Shown: positions 55,306 to 64,000 of the stretch, piece by piece
Layout: each line of letters begins with the position of its first letter
How positions within the stretch are numbered: the stretch's first letter is position 1
Assembly (NCBI RefSeq): GCF_020283565.1
Contig: NC_060059.1
Coordinates: 29,275,838-29,339,837, forward strand
Direction: 5' to 3'
DNA: 64,000 bases
Origin: Trifolium pratense
Taxonomy: Eukaryota; Streptophyta; Magnoliopsida; Fabales; Fabaceae
Program-made: the position numbers and the translations under genes
Notes under the pieces: generated by a model
Told to the model about the DNA's origin: nothing
The model's database searches: none
Seen by the model: only the letters and a program-made list of their open reading frames with translations

Positions 55306-55444
55306 GTGTTTATCTTTCAACATTCAACCATTTCTTGTATTTTCTTGAACATTCTTGAATGATTGGTTGTATTGTTGATTTTATATGAAATAAAACTTGA
55401 TTATTGGCATTTCCTTCTACCATTTCGCAAATTTTATTCTTGCG

Positions 55445-58400
55445 TTATTCACTTTTTATGGTTATTTCTTGCAACATTGGCTTGTATTTCTTTAAATATT
55501 TGCCATTCATATTGACTGAACGTCTCTCAGGAGTTAACTCTTCAATCTCATAAGCTCCATTTGACAAAACTTGAGAAATCTTAAATGGTCCTTCCCAATT
55601 GGGTGACCATTTTCCAAAGACTCGATCTCGTCTGTCCATGGGGAGGATGACTTTCCAAACTAAGTCTCCTACGTCAAAGAGTTTGGATTTAACCCTTTTG
55701 TTATACGCTCTAGCAATTCGTTCTTTTTGTCGAATCAAAGCATCTAACGCCTGCAACCTTTCCTCATCCACGTCTGTTAATTCATCTAACATTATGTTCT
55801 CATAGTGATCAGGAGGTAGTTCCCATTGCCTTTGTATTCGAATCGACTGCATCATTATTTCAACAGGTAACACGGCATCGTGACCATATGTTAGTCGAAA
55901 AGGTGTCGAACCTGTTGACTCTTTAGGAGAATTCCTACATGCCCATAGGACTTGGTCCAGGGTCTTATGCCAATTCTTTGGTTTTTGGGCAACGTGCTTT
56001 TTAATTAAACTAATTATAACCTTGTTGGCTGCTTCAACTTGGCCATTTGCTTGAGCATAATAAGGCGTCGAAGTCATTAGCTTAAAACCTGATTGTTCAG
56101 CAAAATTTTGCATCTTTCGACCAACAAACACCGTTCCTTGGTCAGTAGTGATCGTCTCAGGAAGCCCAAACCTATAAATAATATGGTCTTGGATAAAATT
56201 GATCACTGTCTCCTGATCCACATTTGTCAGGGCAACAGCCTCTATCCATTTGGTAAAATAATCAATCCCAACTAGTATATAACGTTGGTTCTTGGATGAC
56301 GCGGGCCTTATCTCACCAATTAAATCTAAAGCCCAGCCTCTAAAAGGCCAAGGTTTGATAATCGAATGCAACTCACTGGCGGGAACGTGTTGTATCCCCG
56401 CGTGTTTTTGACACTCTTGACAACCTTTCGCATATTCTATGCAGTCCTTAAGCATGGAAGGCCAATACAAACCCTGTCGAAACAAAAGCCATTTCATCTT
56501 GTGGCCTGCTTGATGGGCACCACAGGCTCCACTATGGGCATTTGAAACTGCTACATACGCTTCGTTTTCATTTAGGCATTTCAACAAAACCCCTTCAGGA
56601 GTCTTCTTAAATAGTTCATTTCCCATGATTGTGTAATTCAAGGCTCTATACTTAACCTTCCTATCGGCTGTACCTGTTGGATTTTCTATGTATTTAACAA
56701 TGGGTTGTCTCCAATCCGTGTCAGCCAAATTGTCAATCACAAAGACTTCAGTCATTACTTCATCAAAATGTGCATCAGCCATTTCGGACTCCCTTTCGCC
56801 ATTTGGTTCGTTTGCCCCCAGCTGATAGGGTATTACCTCACATGAGATTAGTTTTTCTTTAATTTCAACTATCTCATCTAATTTTTTCCCCGTTACCTTA
56901 TAACCAGAAGCTATTTGGGCTAAGTCATTTGCTTCTTGGTTTTCGATCCGAGGCACGTGTTGAATGTCGCACGAATCAAACCGTTTTAGTAACGAGAAGG
57001 CAATGACAAAGTATTTCATCAAATGTTCTTGAATGCATTTGTATTCCTTTGTCAATTGTTTTATTACTAACTCAGAATCTCCTCTGATTTTAACATGTTT
57101 TGCCCCCAAGTCCAAAATAATCCTTAGACCTACAATTAAAGCCTCGTACTCGGCTTCATTATTGGAGCATGTTCCATTAATCTTGTACTTAAATTTTGTT
57201 GGAATCTTTAAAGGAGAAATGATTAAGATTCCAACTCCTGTACCATGTTTGTGCTTCGAGCCATCGAAGTACAACATCCAAGGTTCATGTTCTACATATG
57301 TTATTGAGGTCTCAGTCACCGAGTGGTCAACAAGAAAATCAGCCACTACTTGACCCTTTACAGCCCTCAGGGGTTGGTAAGTCAATGAATATTCAGTTAA
57401 AGCTAAAGCCCATTTCCCAATTCGACTATGCAAAATTGGTTTTAACAACATATGCTTAATGATGTCAAAATGAGAATAAACATAAACATGAACTGGTTTG
57501 ATATATTGCTTAAGTTTGGTACAAGAGAAATACAAACATAGACAAAGCTTTTCAATTGGACTATATCTAGTCTCAGCATCATTCAAGATTCTACTTAGAT
57601 AATAAATAGCCTTTTCTACGCCATTTTCATCCTCTTGTGCGAGCATGCTTCCAATAGTCGAATCTGATGCTGCGATGTACAACTTCATTGCTTTGTTTCG
57701 AATAGGAGGCATTAAAGTTGGAGGCTTCGACAAGTATGCCTTAATATCATCAAATGCCTTTTGTTGTTCCATTCCCCATTCAAATACATCACCTTTCTTG
57801 AGCCTCAGCAGTGGAGAAAAAGGTTGAGCTTTACCACTTAGGTTTGATATAAACCTTCTCAAGAAATTGACCTTTCCTAGCAAAGATTGAAGCTGTTTCT
57901 TCGTTCCTGGAGGTTCTGTCTCCATGATAGCCTTTGTCTTATTTTGGTTAATTTCTATGCCCTTCTTATGCACAACAAAGCCAAGGAAATCTCCTGCATG
58001 TACACAAAAAGCACATTTCAGTGGATTCATTTTTAATCCACATTTTCTCATTCTTTCGAACGATTTTTTAAGATGTTCGATATGTTCATCCTGGGAAGCG
58101 GATTTCACAACAATATCATCAATATAAACCTGCATAAATATTTCGATAAAATCATGAAAAATTAAGTTCATAGCTCTTTGGTATGTTGCTCCAGCATTTT
58201 TCAATCCAAAAGGCATCACCACCCACTCATAGGTGCCTAAAGCACCAGGGCAACGAAATGCGGTTTTTGGCACATCATCTTCATCAATAAAGATTTGATT
58301 ATAACCTGAATAGCCATCTAACATACTCAAATATTCATGCCCTGCTGCTGAATCAACTAACATTTCGGCTATAGGCATGGAATATTCATCTTTAGGTGTA

Positions 58401-59110
58401 GCATTATTCAAGTCTCTAAAGTCTATGCAAACCCTAAGTGATCCGTTTTTCTTAATAACAGGAACAATGTTAGCTAACCATTCCACATACCTGGTTGTTC
58501 GAATGAACTTGCATTTGAGCAACCTTTCAATTTCTGCTTTGATCTTTGTCATGATTTCTGGTGCAAACCTCCTTGGAAGCTGCTTTACAGGTTTCTTATC
58601 TGGTCGAAGGGGTAGCCTATGCTCCACAAGATTTCTGCTTAACCCAGGCATTTCGTTATAGTCCCATGCAAAGCAATCTCTGTATTTCTTAAGCAACTCG
58701 ACCATTTTTTCTCTTAAGGTTGGGTCTATATTGGCACTAATGTAAGTTGGCCTTTTAACAGAGCCATCTCCAATATCAACCTCCTGCAAAGGGTCTTGGG
58801 CTTGCATTCTCTGAATCGAACTATGTGGATCTTTCTCAAAACCCAAAGGCTCATCATCATAGATGCAATCTAACCTTTGCTTTTTCCCATCATTTACTTC
58901 ACTAGCCTCCAAGGCCAGTTCGTTCCTTAAGTCATCGTTGGCTTCGACAGCCATATTTTCTTGAACATTAATGGCCTCAAGAGCCATTTTGATTCTATTC
59001 TCGGCTGCGTAAGCCGTAATTCGATCCCATGCTGGGGACTCAATCATCAAACTCATCGTGGTTGACCCATCCAGACACTGGTGGGTATGCATCCTCACAC
59101 AAGGGTTTCT
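55445..59110 (-). CDS. Gypsy pol: reverse transcriptase, two RNase H domains, integrase
   Basis: The frame is open on the minus strand from 59110 (stop codon just upstream at 59111-59113) to the stop at 55445, with the first ATG at 59092. RT: LPRRFAPEIM, SLRVCIDFRDLNNATPK and the catalytic QVYIDDIVV (~58120). The first RNase H has AASDSTIGSMLAQ and YSPIEKLCLCL. The second, diverged RNase H has YFDGSKHKHGTG, NNEAEYEAL and RGDSELVIKQL; a pair like this marks the Tat lineage. Integrase: zinc region (HQAGHKMKWL, CQECQKH), core D-D-E (ALDLIGEI, TTDQGTVF, GQVEAAN) and a C-terminal VGDLVWKV. No internal stop is present. It overlaps the gag-protease frame by 71 nt in the +1 frame, so it needs frameshifting, reinitiation or splicing. 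Confidence 0.92.
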   Translation of the reverse strand, partial: RNPCVRMHTHQCLDGSTTMSLMIESPAWDRITAYAAENRIKMALEAINVQENMAVEANDDLRNELALEASEVNDGKKQRLDCIYDDEPLGFEKDPHSSIQRMQAQDPLQEVDIGDGSVKRPTYISANIDPTLREKMVELLKKYRDCFAWDYNEMPGLSRNLVEHRLPLRPDKKPVKQLPRRFAPEIMTKIKAEIERLLKCKFIRTTRYVEWLANIVPVIKKNGSLRVCIDFRDLNNATPKDEYSMPIAEMLVDSAAGHEYLSMLDGYSGYNQIFIDEDDVPKTAFRCPGALGTYEWVVMPFGLKNAGATYQRAMNLIFHDFIEIFMQVYIDDIVVKSASQDEHIEHLKKSFERMRKCGLKMNPLKCAFCVHAGDFLGFVVHKKGIEINQNKTKAIMETEPPGTKKQLQSLLGKVNFLRRFISNLSGKAQPFSPLLRLKKGDVFEWGMEQQKAFDDIKAYLSKPPTLMPPIRNKAMKLYIAASDSTIGSMLAQEDENGVEKAIYYLSRILNDAETRYSPIEKLCLCLYFSCTKLKQYIKPVHVYVYSHFDIIKHMLLKPILHSRIGKWALALTEYSLTYQPLRAVKGQVVADFLVDHSVTETSITYVEHEPWMLYFDGSKHKHGTGVGILIISPLKIPTKFKYKINGTCSNNEAEYEALIVGLRIILDLGAKHVKIRGDSELVIKQLTKEYKCIQEHLMKYFVIAFSLLKRFDSCDIQHVPRIENQEANDLAQIASGYKVTGKKLDEIVEIKEKLISCEVIPYQLGANEPNGERESEMADAHFDEVMTEVFVIDNLADTDWRQPIVKYIENPTGTADRKVKYRALNYTIMGNELFKKTPEGVLLKCLNENEAYVAVSNAHSGACGAHQAGHKMKWLLFRQGLYWPSMLKDCIEYAKGCQECQKHAGIQHVPASELHSIIKPWPFRGWALDLIGEIRPASSKNQRYILVGIDYFTKWIEAVALTNVDQETVINFIQDHIIYRFGLPETITTDQGTVFVGRKMQNFAEQSGFKLMTSTPYYAQANGQVEAANKVIISLIKKHVAQKPKNWHKTLDQVLWACRNSPKESTGSTPFRLTYGHDAVLPVEIMMQSIRIQRQWELPPDHYENIMLDELTDVDEERLQALDALIRQKERIARAYNKRVKSKLFDVGDLVWKVILPMDRRDRVFGKWSPNWEGPFKISQVLSNGAYEIEELTPERRSVNMNGKYLKKYKPMLQEITIKSE

Positions 59111-62100
59111 CTATATCTTCCCTTTCCCAACAAAAGCCATGGGTTGGATGCAACTTAACTGAGTGGTATACATTTTTTGATACCACTTCATTTGGATCGA
59201 AGGCAGCATCTTGCTCACCACAAGGAGCAATCGAGGCCAGGTTTTTGTCGAAATTCTGTAAAGTCACAGTGCCTGTCTCTGAAACATATGCACTCTGATC
59301 TGCTTCTACGTTCTCGACTAAACCATCTTCTCTCCAGATGATTAATCTTTGGTGCATGGTTGAGGGAACAGCTCCAACACCATGTATCCATTCTCTACCT
59401 AATAACAAATTGTAATTAGGTTTGGCAGCTATGACCATAAACAAGGTCTTTCGAACTGTACTGCCAACACAAACTTCCAACTGCACTGCCCCCAGGGAAT
59501 GACCAGTTTTTCCTTCATAGTTGGCCAACACCACATTGTGGGAATGAAGGTCTGTGTCATAGAGACCTAATTTCTTCAACATGAAGTGAGGCATGATGTT
59601 CACCACAGCTCCTCCATCCACTAAGACTTTATTGATTCCCACATTGTTGACTTTTGCCCTAATGAACAAAGCTTTCAAGTGGTTCTGCATTCCCAGATCT
59701 GGCTTTTCGAAGACAGCTTTTTGCTCTTCGACACAACCATTTTGCATAACATAATAACACATTGGCTTATGATCAGCCAAATTGAGGGCTTCGAAGTCCT
59801 CTTCCAGCTCATTGACTTCAGTAGGTATATCATATTCCAGTGGCAGAATCGACACCACATTGACCATGACATCAAAATCAGACCCCTCATCCAGGAGATC
59901 ATCATCCTCCATGTCATCCTCATCTTCTGCCCCTCCTTGGGCATTTTCAGCTGTTGGCTCTTCCAATATAATGGAAAGCCTCTCCTTTACTGGCCTCTTG
60001 GCCATTTCAACCTTTTCAGCCTTCTGGGTTGCTACAGCTTTGCCCCCAGCCTCAGCCTCTTTTGTTGTCAACTTTTGTTTCCTCTGGAACCTTCGCCATT
60101 GAGTGCGGGTCATAGGATTTTTTCCCTTATAGTTATTCCTATAAGAGTATTTGTTGACTTCAGTGGCAGCATTCACTTTTTCCTTCCCAGCTACCACTTT
60201 TGAACCCTTGGGTTCAGATACAATGTTCACATTAACATTGCTAGAGCTTCCATTTTCCATCATCCTTCGATTGAAAGTGACGTACTGTCCACTCACCCAT
60301 TGGTTAACAGGTGCTCTCCCAGATGGTTTGAAAGTGTTTTGGGGGCCTAGCCTTTGCTGGATCGAAAGGCCTTTGGTAATAGGCTTTCCCCAGTTGGCTC
60401 CTTTGTAAGGCCAAGCTTTCTGATTTGGCCTAGATTTTGGCCATTTTCTCTTGTTTTCAGCATAAGGTACAACACTTTGAAGGCCTGCAGTAGCCTCTTT
60501 GTCGCACACAGCACTGCATCTAGGGCAAAGCATCACTTCAGCATTCTTCAGCTTGCACCTATTTAGGAAGTCCACCAATTCTTCCTCAGCGTTGGGGTAC
60601 ACCTCACGTACCCTCTTTTCATACTCCTCTTCAGGCACAGCCTTGATTGGAGCAGCAGCGTCTATCACTTCAACCATGTTGCAGTCATAGACTTCGACAT
60701 AGGTAGCGTCTGCAGGTGGCAAGGGATCTGAATCTACCTTCATTGGAGGCTTTGCCTTATCAGCATACTTCAGCCTTCCTTCATTCAGCGCTTTTTGCAC
60801 CAGATCCCTGAAAACAACACATTGATAAGTTTTATGTCCCAAATAATTATGAAACTTACAATAACCTCTTTTCTTTCTTTGTTCTATTGGTGGTATTTTC
60901 ATATCTTTTGGCACAATAATTTGGCCGTCAGTCACCAATAAATCAAAAATCTCATCACATTTAGTAATGTCGAAAGTATAAGTCTTTGTAACAAACTTAT
61001 CATTTTTTGGTTCGATAGGATTTTTTCCATTCGACGGCCTCAACAATTTGCAAGTGTAAGGAGGCCCAGGCTTTAATTCAGCCACATTAATATCACTATC
61101 GTCGAAATCTAAGTATTCATCACTCGTTTCATAATCAATTTCATTATCATAGGAATCAACAAAACCTATTTCTTTCTTTTTCTGAAACTTAGAATTTCTA
61201 ACTTTTTCAGCTTTTAACCTTTCGATTTGTCTCACTCTGTCAGCCAACTGTGACATGTCTCGAAGGTATTGGGTATCCAATTTCTTTCGAATTGAATAAT
61301 CTAACCCACCAGCAGCCATTTCCACTAGCTCGTGTTCAGGCACTTGAGTAAAGCACCTGGATTTCAGCAAACGAAACCTATTTAAATAGTCATCAATTGA
61401 CTCTAGGTTTTTCCTTTTTACACTGGCTAACTCTTTCAGACTTATCTTGGTTTGGCCCATATAAAATTGCTCGTGGAAAATCCTTTCCAATTGGGCCCAA
61501 CTATTGATCGAATTGGGAGGCAAAGTTGTAAACCAAGTGAATGCATTCTTGGTAAGCGAATTAGGAAAATACTTCATTCGCAAATTTTCATTATTCGCCA
61601 AATTCCCAGACTCAGCTAGATACCTGGCAATATGTTCTACGGTTGATTCATTAGTGTCCCCAGCAAACTTAGTGTATTTTGGGACTTTCCAACCTCTTGG
61701 TAACTCGGTTTGCAGCACATATTCAGTGAAGGCAGAGACAAAGTTTGGCCTTCGACAACCCGTGTTTAGGCCGTTTTGGGCCAAAATCGTTTCGACCATG
61801 TTAGCCAAATTGTGTTGGCCAAGCAAATTATTGTTTTGTACCTCTCGCACTACCTCGTCAGGATCCTGGTTCCTCCTAACCATTACCACTGGAGGGTTCT
61901 GATGTACCACTTGTGGATTTGGGTTCATAACAGGAGGGTTTTGATGTACTAATTGAGGCATTTGATTAACCTCGTGAGGATAATAGGTTTCCTCTTGTAC
62001 AACTGGTGTAGGTGTTGGGTTAGGAACTGTTTCAGTAGCCACATAGGTTGGCCTTTGCTGCACTGGAGTCGAAGACATTGCAGGTAGTATTACTTGTGGA

Positions 62101-62657
62101 GTAATGGGATTTACTCTAGGAGGTGGTGGGGGTGTCCCAAAAAAATCTGCAATTCGACTCATTTGAAATGCCAACATTTGATAACTCTCGTTGGTATTCT
62201 GAATTAATGGATTAAACACAGTACCCATTTGTTGTGTTAAGAGATTAACCATTTCATGGTTGCTCTCATCCATTTGTTGTCTCAAAGACAACACAGATGC
62301 AGTCGTTAAGGGTGTAGGAGTTACCCTTGACGAAGTATACCTATCAGATTCGAAACTTGGCATTCCTAAACCAAGTGTAGGGGGAGGCCCATACATAAAA
62401 CCCTGACCTGACGGTGGTTTCGAACGTCCAAAACCAGCAGTTACGGACGGAATTGCCATAGTTGGAATTGGCAAAGTTGGAATAACATCATGCACAGTCG
62501 AAATGGTTGGACTGGAGAATATTGGAACATTCACTAACTCAGATGTTACCACACTTTGTGGAGGTGGATCGACTCCACCACTCGAACTCGCTTCGCTACT
62601 CATCGCACTAGAACTTGGAGTTTTACTAGGATTAGATCTCTGAGTAGTTTTAACCAT
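59040..62657 (-). CDS. Gypsy gag-protease polyprotein
   Basis: ATG 62657 opens 1205 uninterrupted codons. The first ~290 residues are proline- and serine-rich. The capsid-type Retrotrans_gag domain is at about 322-455 (FTWFTTLPPNSINSWAQLER, HEQFYMGQTKISLKEL). A Tat/Athila-type zinc motif CKFHNYLGHKTYQC is near residue 600. A lysine-rich linker and an acidic EDEDDMEDDDLLDEG stretch follow. The retropepsin active site is VLVDGGAVVNIM, with Asp at ~1014 in the DGGA form, and LLLGREWI lies further on. The frame ends at 59040 inside the start of pol. The structural proteins package RNA and the protease cleaves the polyprotein. Confidence 0.9.
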   Translation of the reverse strand: MVKTTQRSNPSKTPSSSAMSSEASSSGGVDPPPQSVVTSELVNVPIFSSPTISTVHDVIPTLPIPTMAIPSVTAGFGRSKPPSGQGFMYGPPPTLGLGMPSFESDRYTSSRVTPTPLTTASVLSLRQQMDESNHEMVNLLTQQMGTVFNPLIQNTNESYQMLAFQMSRIADFFGTPPPPPRVNPITPQVILPAMSSTPVQQRPTYVATETVPNPTPTPVVQEETYYPHEVNQMPQLVHQNPPVMNPNPQVVHQNPPVVMVRRNQDPDEVVREVQNNNLLGQHNLANMVETILAQNGLNTGCRRPNFVSAFTEYVLQTELPRGWKVPKYTKFAGDTNESTVEHIARYLAESGNLANNENLRMKYFPNSLTKNAFTWFTTLPPNSINSWAQLERIFHEQFYMGQTKISLKELASVKRKNLESIDDYLNRFRLLKSRCFTQVPEHELVEMAAGGLDYSIRKKLDTQYLRDMSQLADRVRQIERLKAEKVRNSKFQKKKEIGFVDSYDNEIDYETSDEYLDFDDSDINVAELKPGPPYTCKLLRPSNGKNPIEPKNDKFVTKTYTFDITKCDEIFDLLVTDGQIIVPKDMKIPPIEQRKKRGYCKFHNYLGHKTYQCVVFRDLVQKALNEGRLKYADKAKPPMKVDSDPLPPADATYVEVYDCNMVEVIDAAAPIKAVPEEEYEKRVREVYPNAEEELVDFLNRCKLKNAEVMLCPRCSAVCDKEATAGLQSVVPYAENKRKWPKSRPNQKAWPYKGANWGKPITKGLSIQQRLGPQNTFKPSGRAPVNQWVSGQYVTFNRRMMENGSSSNVNVNIVSEPKGSKVVAGKEKVNAATEVNKYSYRNNYKGKNPMTRTQWRRFQRKQKLTTKEAEAGGKAVATQKAEKVEMAKRPVKERLSIILEEPTAENAQGGAEDEDDMEDDDLLDEGSDFDVMVNVVSILPLEYDIPTEVNELEEDFEALNLADHKPMCYYVMQNGCVEEQKAVFEKPDLGMQNHLKALFIRAKVNNVGINKVLVDGGAVVNIMPHFMLKKLGLYDTDLHSHNVVLANYEGKTGHSLGAVQLEVCVGSTVRKTLFMVIAAKPNYNLLLGREWIHGVGAVPSTMHQRLIIWREDGLVENVEADQSAYVSETGTVTLQNFDKNLASIAPCGEQDAAFDPNEVVSKNVYHSVKLHPTHGFCWEREDIEKPLCEDAYPPVSGWVNHDEFDD

Positions 62658-62747
62658 AACCTAACTTATCATGAGTTATATGCAAGTAACAAGTTTTTTA
62701 TTCCACAATATAAAAATAAACACAACTTTAACAAACACAAAACCAGT

Positions 62748-62766
62748 CCCACTGGGCGTGCCAATT
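62748..62766 (-). other. Presumed primer-binding site of the Gypsy element
   Basis: Directly inside the 5' LTR (minus-strand sense), the sequence aattggcacgcccagtgggac is where the tRNA primer site must lie. I did not identify the tRNA with certainty. Confidence 0.5.
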
Positions 62767-63550
62767 TGTTTACGTTGGAATTTGGTAAACAACCGCTAGT
62801 TTAAGTATTTAAACTCGCGAGATCAACTAGTAAATCTCAGGACAATTTTGTGTTTATTCGCTTCAAGAAAACTGTTTGAATGTTCGTTTGAATAAGGAAA
62901 CAAACATTTAGGAATCAAAATATTTTAAAGCATACAAGAGAAACTAATTCGAATCGCCTCGAAGTAGCAGTTTCTCAAGCGAGTATCTGGATTCAGACTT
63001 AGAAAAAATTACTGGAAAACAAATTGCATTGCATTGAATGAAAAACAATTACAAATAAAGATGGTTCACAAAACATACATTTCTCCTTTGAATTCCGTTC
63101 GTTCGATCGCTGAGTACTTAGAATTTTTAGAGAGAATGTTTGTATAAATTTTGTGACCCTTGTTCAGAATGAAAAACTACTATAAATACTACTACAAAGT
63201 GGTAACTGTTCTTCGATCATCTGGACGCTCCTCCATTTGCCACGTCGACCACGTTCTCCACTTTCATCTTTCATTCCTTCAGCGCGCGCCAAGATCTTTT
63301 GGGCCGTTCGTTGTTTCTTTTTTTTGGGCTTGGCCCAACTGTCTCTCGATTCGATTTTGCGCCTTCGATAGCCTTCTGGTAAAACCAAAACTATACGCAT
63401 CTTCTACAGCTCTCGAAACGCTTTTCTGCTTCGACATAGGGAGTTCTCGACACCAACTTTGAAAGTTTTATTTTGATAATATAACCTCCAAAATAAATAT
63501 TGGACCCACCAATTATATTTAATTGATAAATACCAAATTTATGTCCAACA
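62767..63550 (-). repeat. 5' LTR of the Gypsy element
   Basis: This 784-bp LTR has the same sequence as 49465-50248 on reading and is followed by the target duplication CATCT (63551-63555). Confidence 0.93.
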
Positions 63551-63578
63551 CATCTCAATAGTGAACTCATCAAAGATA

Positions 63579-63830
63579 TTTGGCTTAAGTATTGGTCCTT
63601 GTATATAAGCGTTTTTTTTTTATTTTATTCCTTGTATTTTCTTTTTTTTTTTTTAAGCATTTTGAATGTGCAAATTTTGTTGATTTTCATCCCTTCATTT
63701 TGAATCGTTTTTTAATGGGAGAGACGAAAATTAACAAGATTTGCACATTCAAGAAAATTTTTAAAAAATATGAAGATACAGGGACTAAAACAAAAAAACA
63801 TACAAGAACCAATGTGATATTTAAGCCAAA
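63579..63830. mobile_element. MITE-like inverted-repeat element
   Basis: The left end tttggcttaagtattggtcc and the right end, the complement around agaaccaa-tgatatttaagccaaa, form inverted termini. A second inverted pair (ttgaatgtgcaaatttt and its complement) lies inside. It is 252 bp and non-coding. After 63831 only AT-rich sequence without a gene remains. Confidence 0.55.
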
Positions 63831-64000
63831 ATATTTCATGGATTCCACTAGAGCCACATTACTTTTTTTTTATTTCAATGGTACAACTCTAAAAACTCAT
63901 ATTGGACCCACTACTTTACATCATATATTAATATTTTATTCAAAATAATATGGTCATGGTATACTATCAAGTCATGTTAAAAAAAAAAAGTAACAACAAT

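Larger units (their letters stand above)
49465..63550 (-). mobile_element. Tat-type Ty3/Gypsy retrotransposon with antisense cargo genes
   Basis: This 14,086-bp element has two 784-bp LTRs (49465-50248 and 62767-63550) that appear identical, and a perfect 5-bp target duplication CATCT (49460-49464 and 63551-63555). Coding is on the minus strand: gag-protease 62657-59040, then RT-RNase H-RNase H-integrase 59110-55445. The polypurine tract (complement of attgccccccaaaaa, 50249-50263) abuts the left LTR, which is therefore the 3' LTR; the presumed primer-binding site (complement of cccactgggcgtgccaa) abuts the right one. Two consecutive RNase H domains mark the Tat lineage. The stretch 50249-55400 holds two genes on the opposite strand. 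With open frames and identical LTRs it is young and possibly active. Confidence 0.92.

Noticed and set aside
59679..60203. 174-codon plus-strand frame, with several others across 55.6-62.8 kb
   Set aside because: These are antisense shadows of the gag-pol frames without domain, promoter or exon structure, unlike the PMD gene.

Overview
This is a plant nuclear window, AT-rich and intron-rich, with the gene and repeat content of a legume. A Medicago/Trifolium/Pisum-type genome is my inference; no sequence here fixes the species. Four host genes look complete or nearly so: a uL24-type KOW-domain ribosomal protein (11757-14244, +), a 717-residue RING-H2 protein (19298-24419, +), an ankyrin-repeat/GPCR-chaperone-like protein of the ANKRD13 type (42634-46646, -), and a possible small gene near 26.6 kb. 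Broken host genes are: the first exon of cytosolic leucyl-tRNA synthetase cut by an LTR insertion (about 1.0-1.4 kb, -), a B3-domain fragment (about 35.9-36.3 kb), a degraded second copy of the ankyrin gene (about 38-38.9 kb, -), and a C-terminal nitronate-monooxygenase fragment (39.3-40.1 kb).

Most of the rest is transposable elements, many with target-site duplications (TSDs) I could read directly. From left to right: the 3' end of a Copia-like element (1-1035); a Mutator-like MITE (3740-4083, 9-bp TSD); tRNA-derived SINEs (5195-5317, 9646-9810, 47735-47861); an unexplained dimeric repeat inside an inverted repeat (6119-6877); a short non-autonomous LTR element with apparently identical LTRs and an internal minisatellite (7905-9493); three 211-215 bp Tourist-like MITEs; a 1.57-kb element with long terminal inverted repeats (14723-16291); and a three-level nest at 27.7-35.9 kb, where an old LINE holds a Copia element whose 3' LTR holds a younger LINE. 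After these comes a Copia element with a large internal deletion (40187-42121).

The right quarter is one 14.1-kb Ty3/Gypsy element of the Tat type (49465-63550, coding strand minus, TSD CATCT, apparently identical 784-bp LTRs). It has long gag-protease and reverse transcriptase-RNase H-RNase H-integrase frames. Between integrase and the 3' LTR, on the opposite strand, it carries two gene-like units with their own TATA boxes: a five-exon, 1146-residue plant mobile domain (PMD) protein and a 116-residue acidic, serine-rich protein. This antisense cargo is the most interesting system in the window. Introns on the antisense strand cannot be removed during retrotransposition of the sense transcript, which explains how an LTR element can carry an intron-containing gene.
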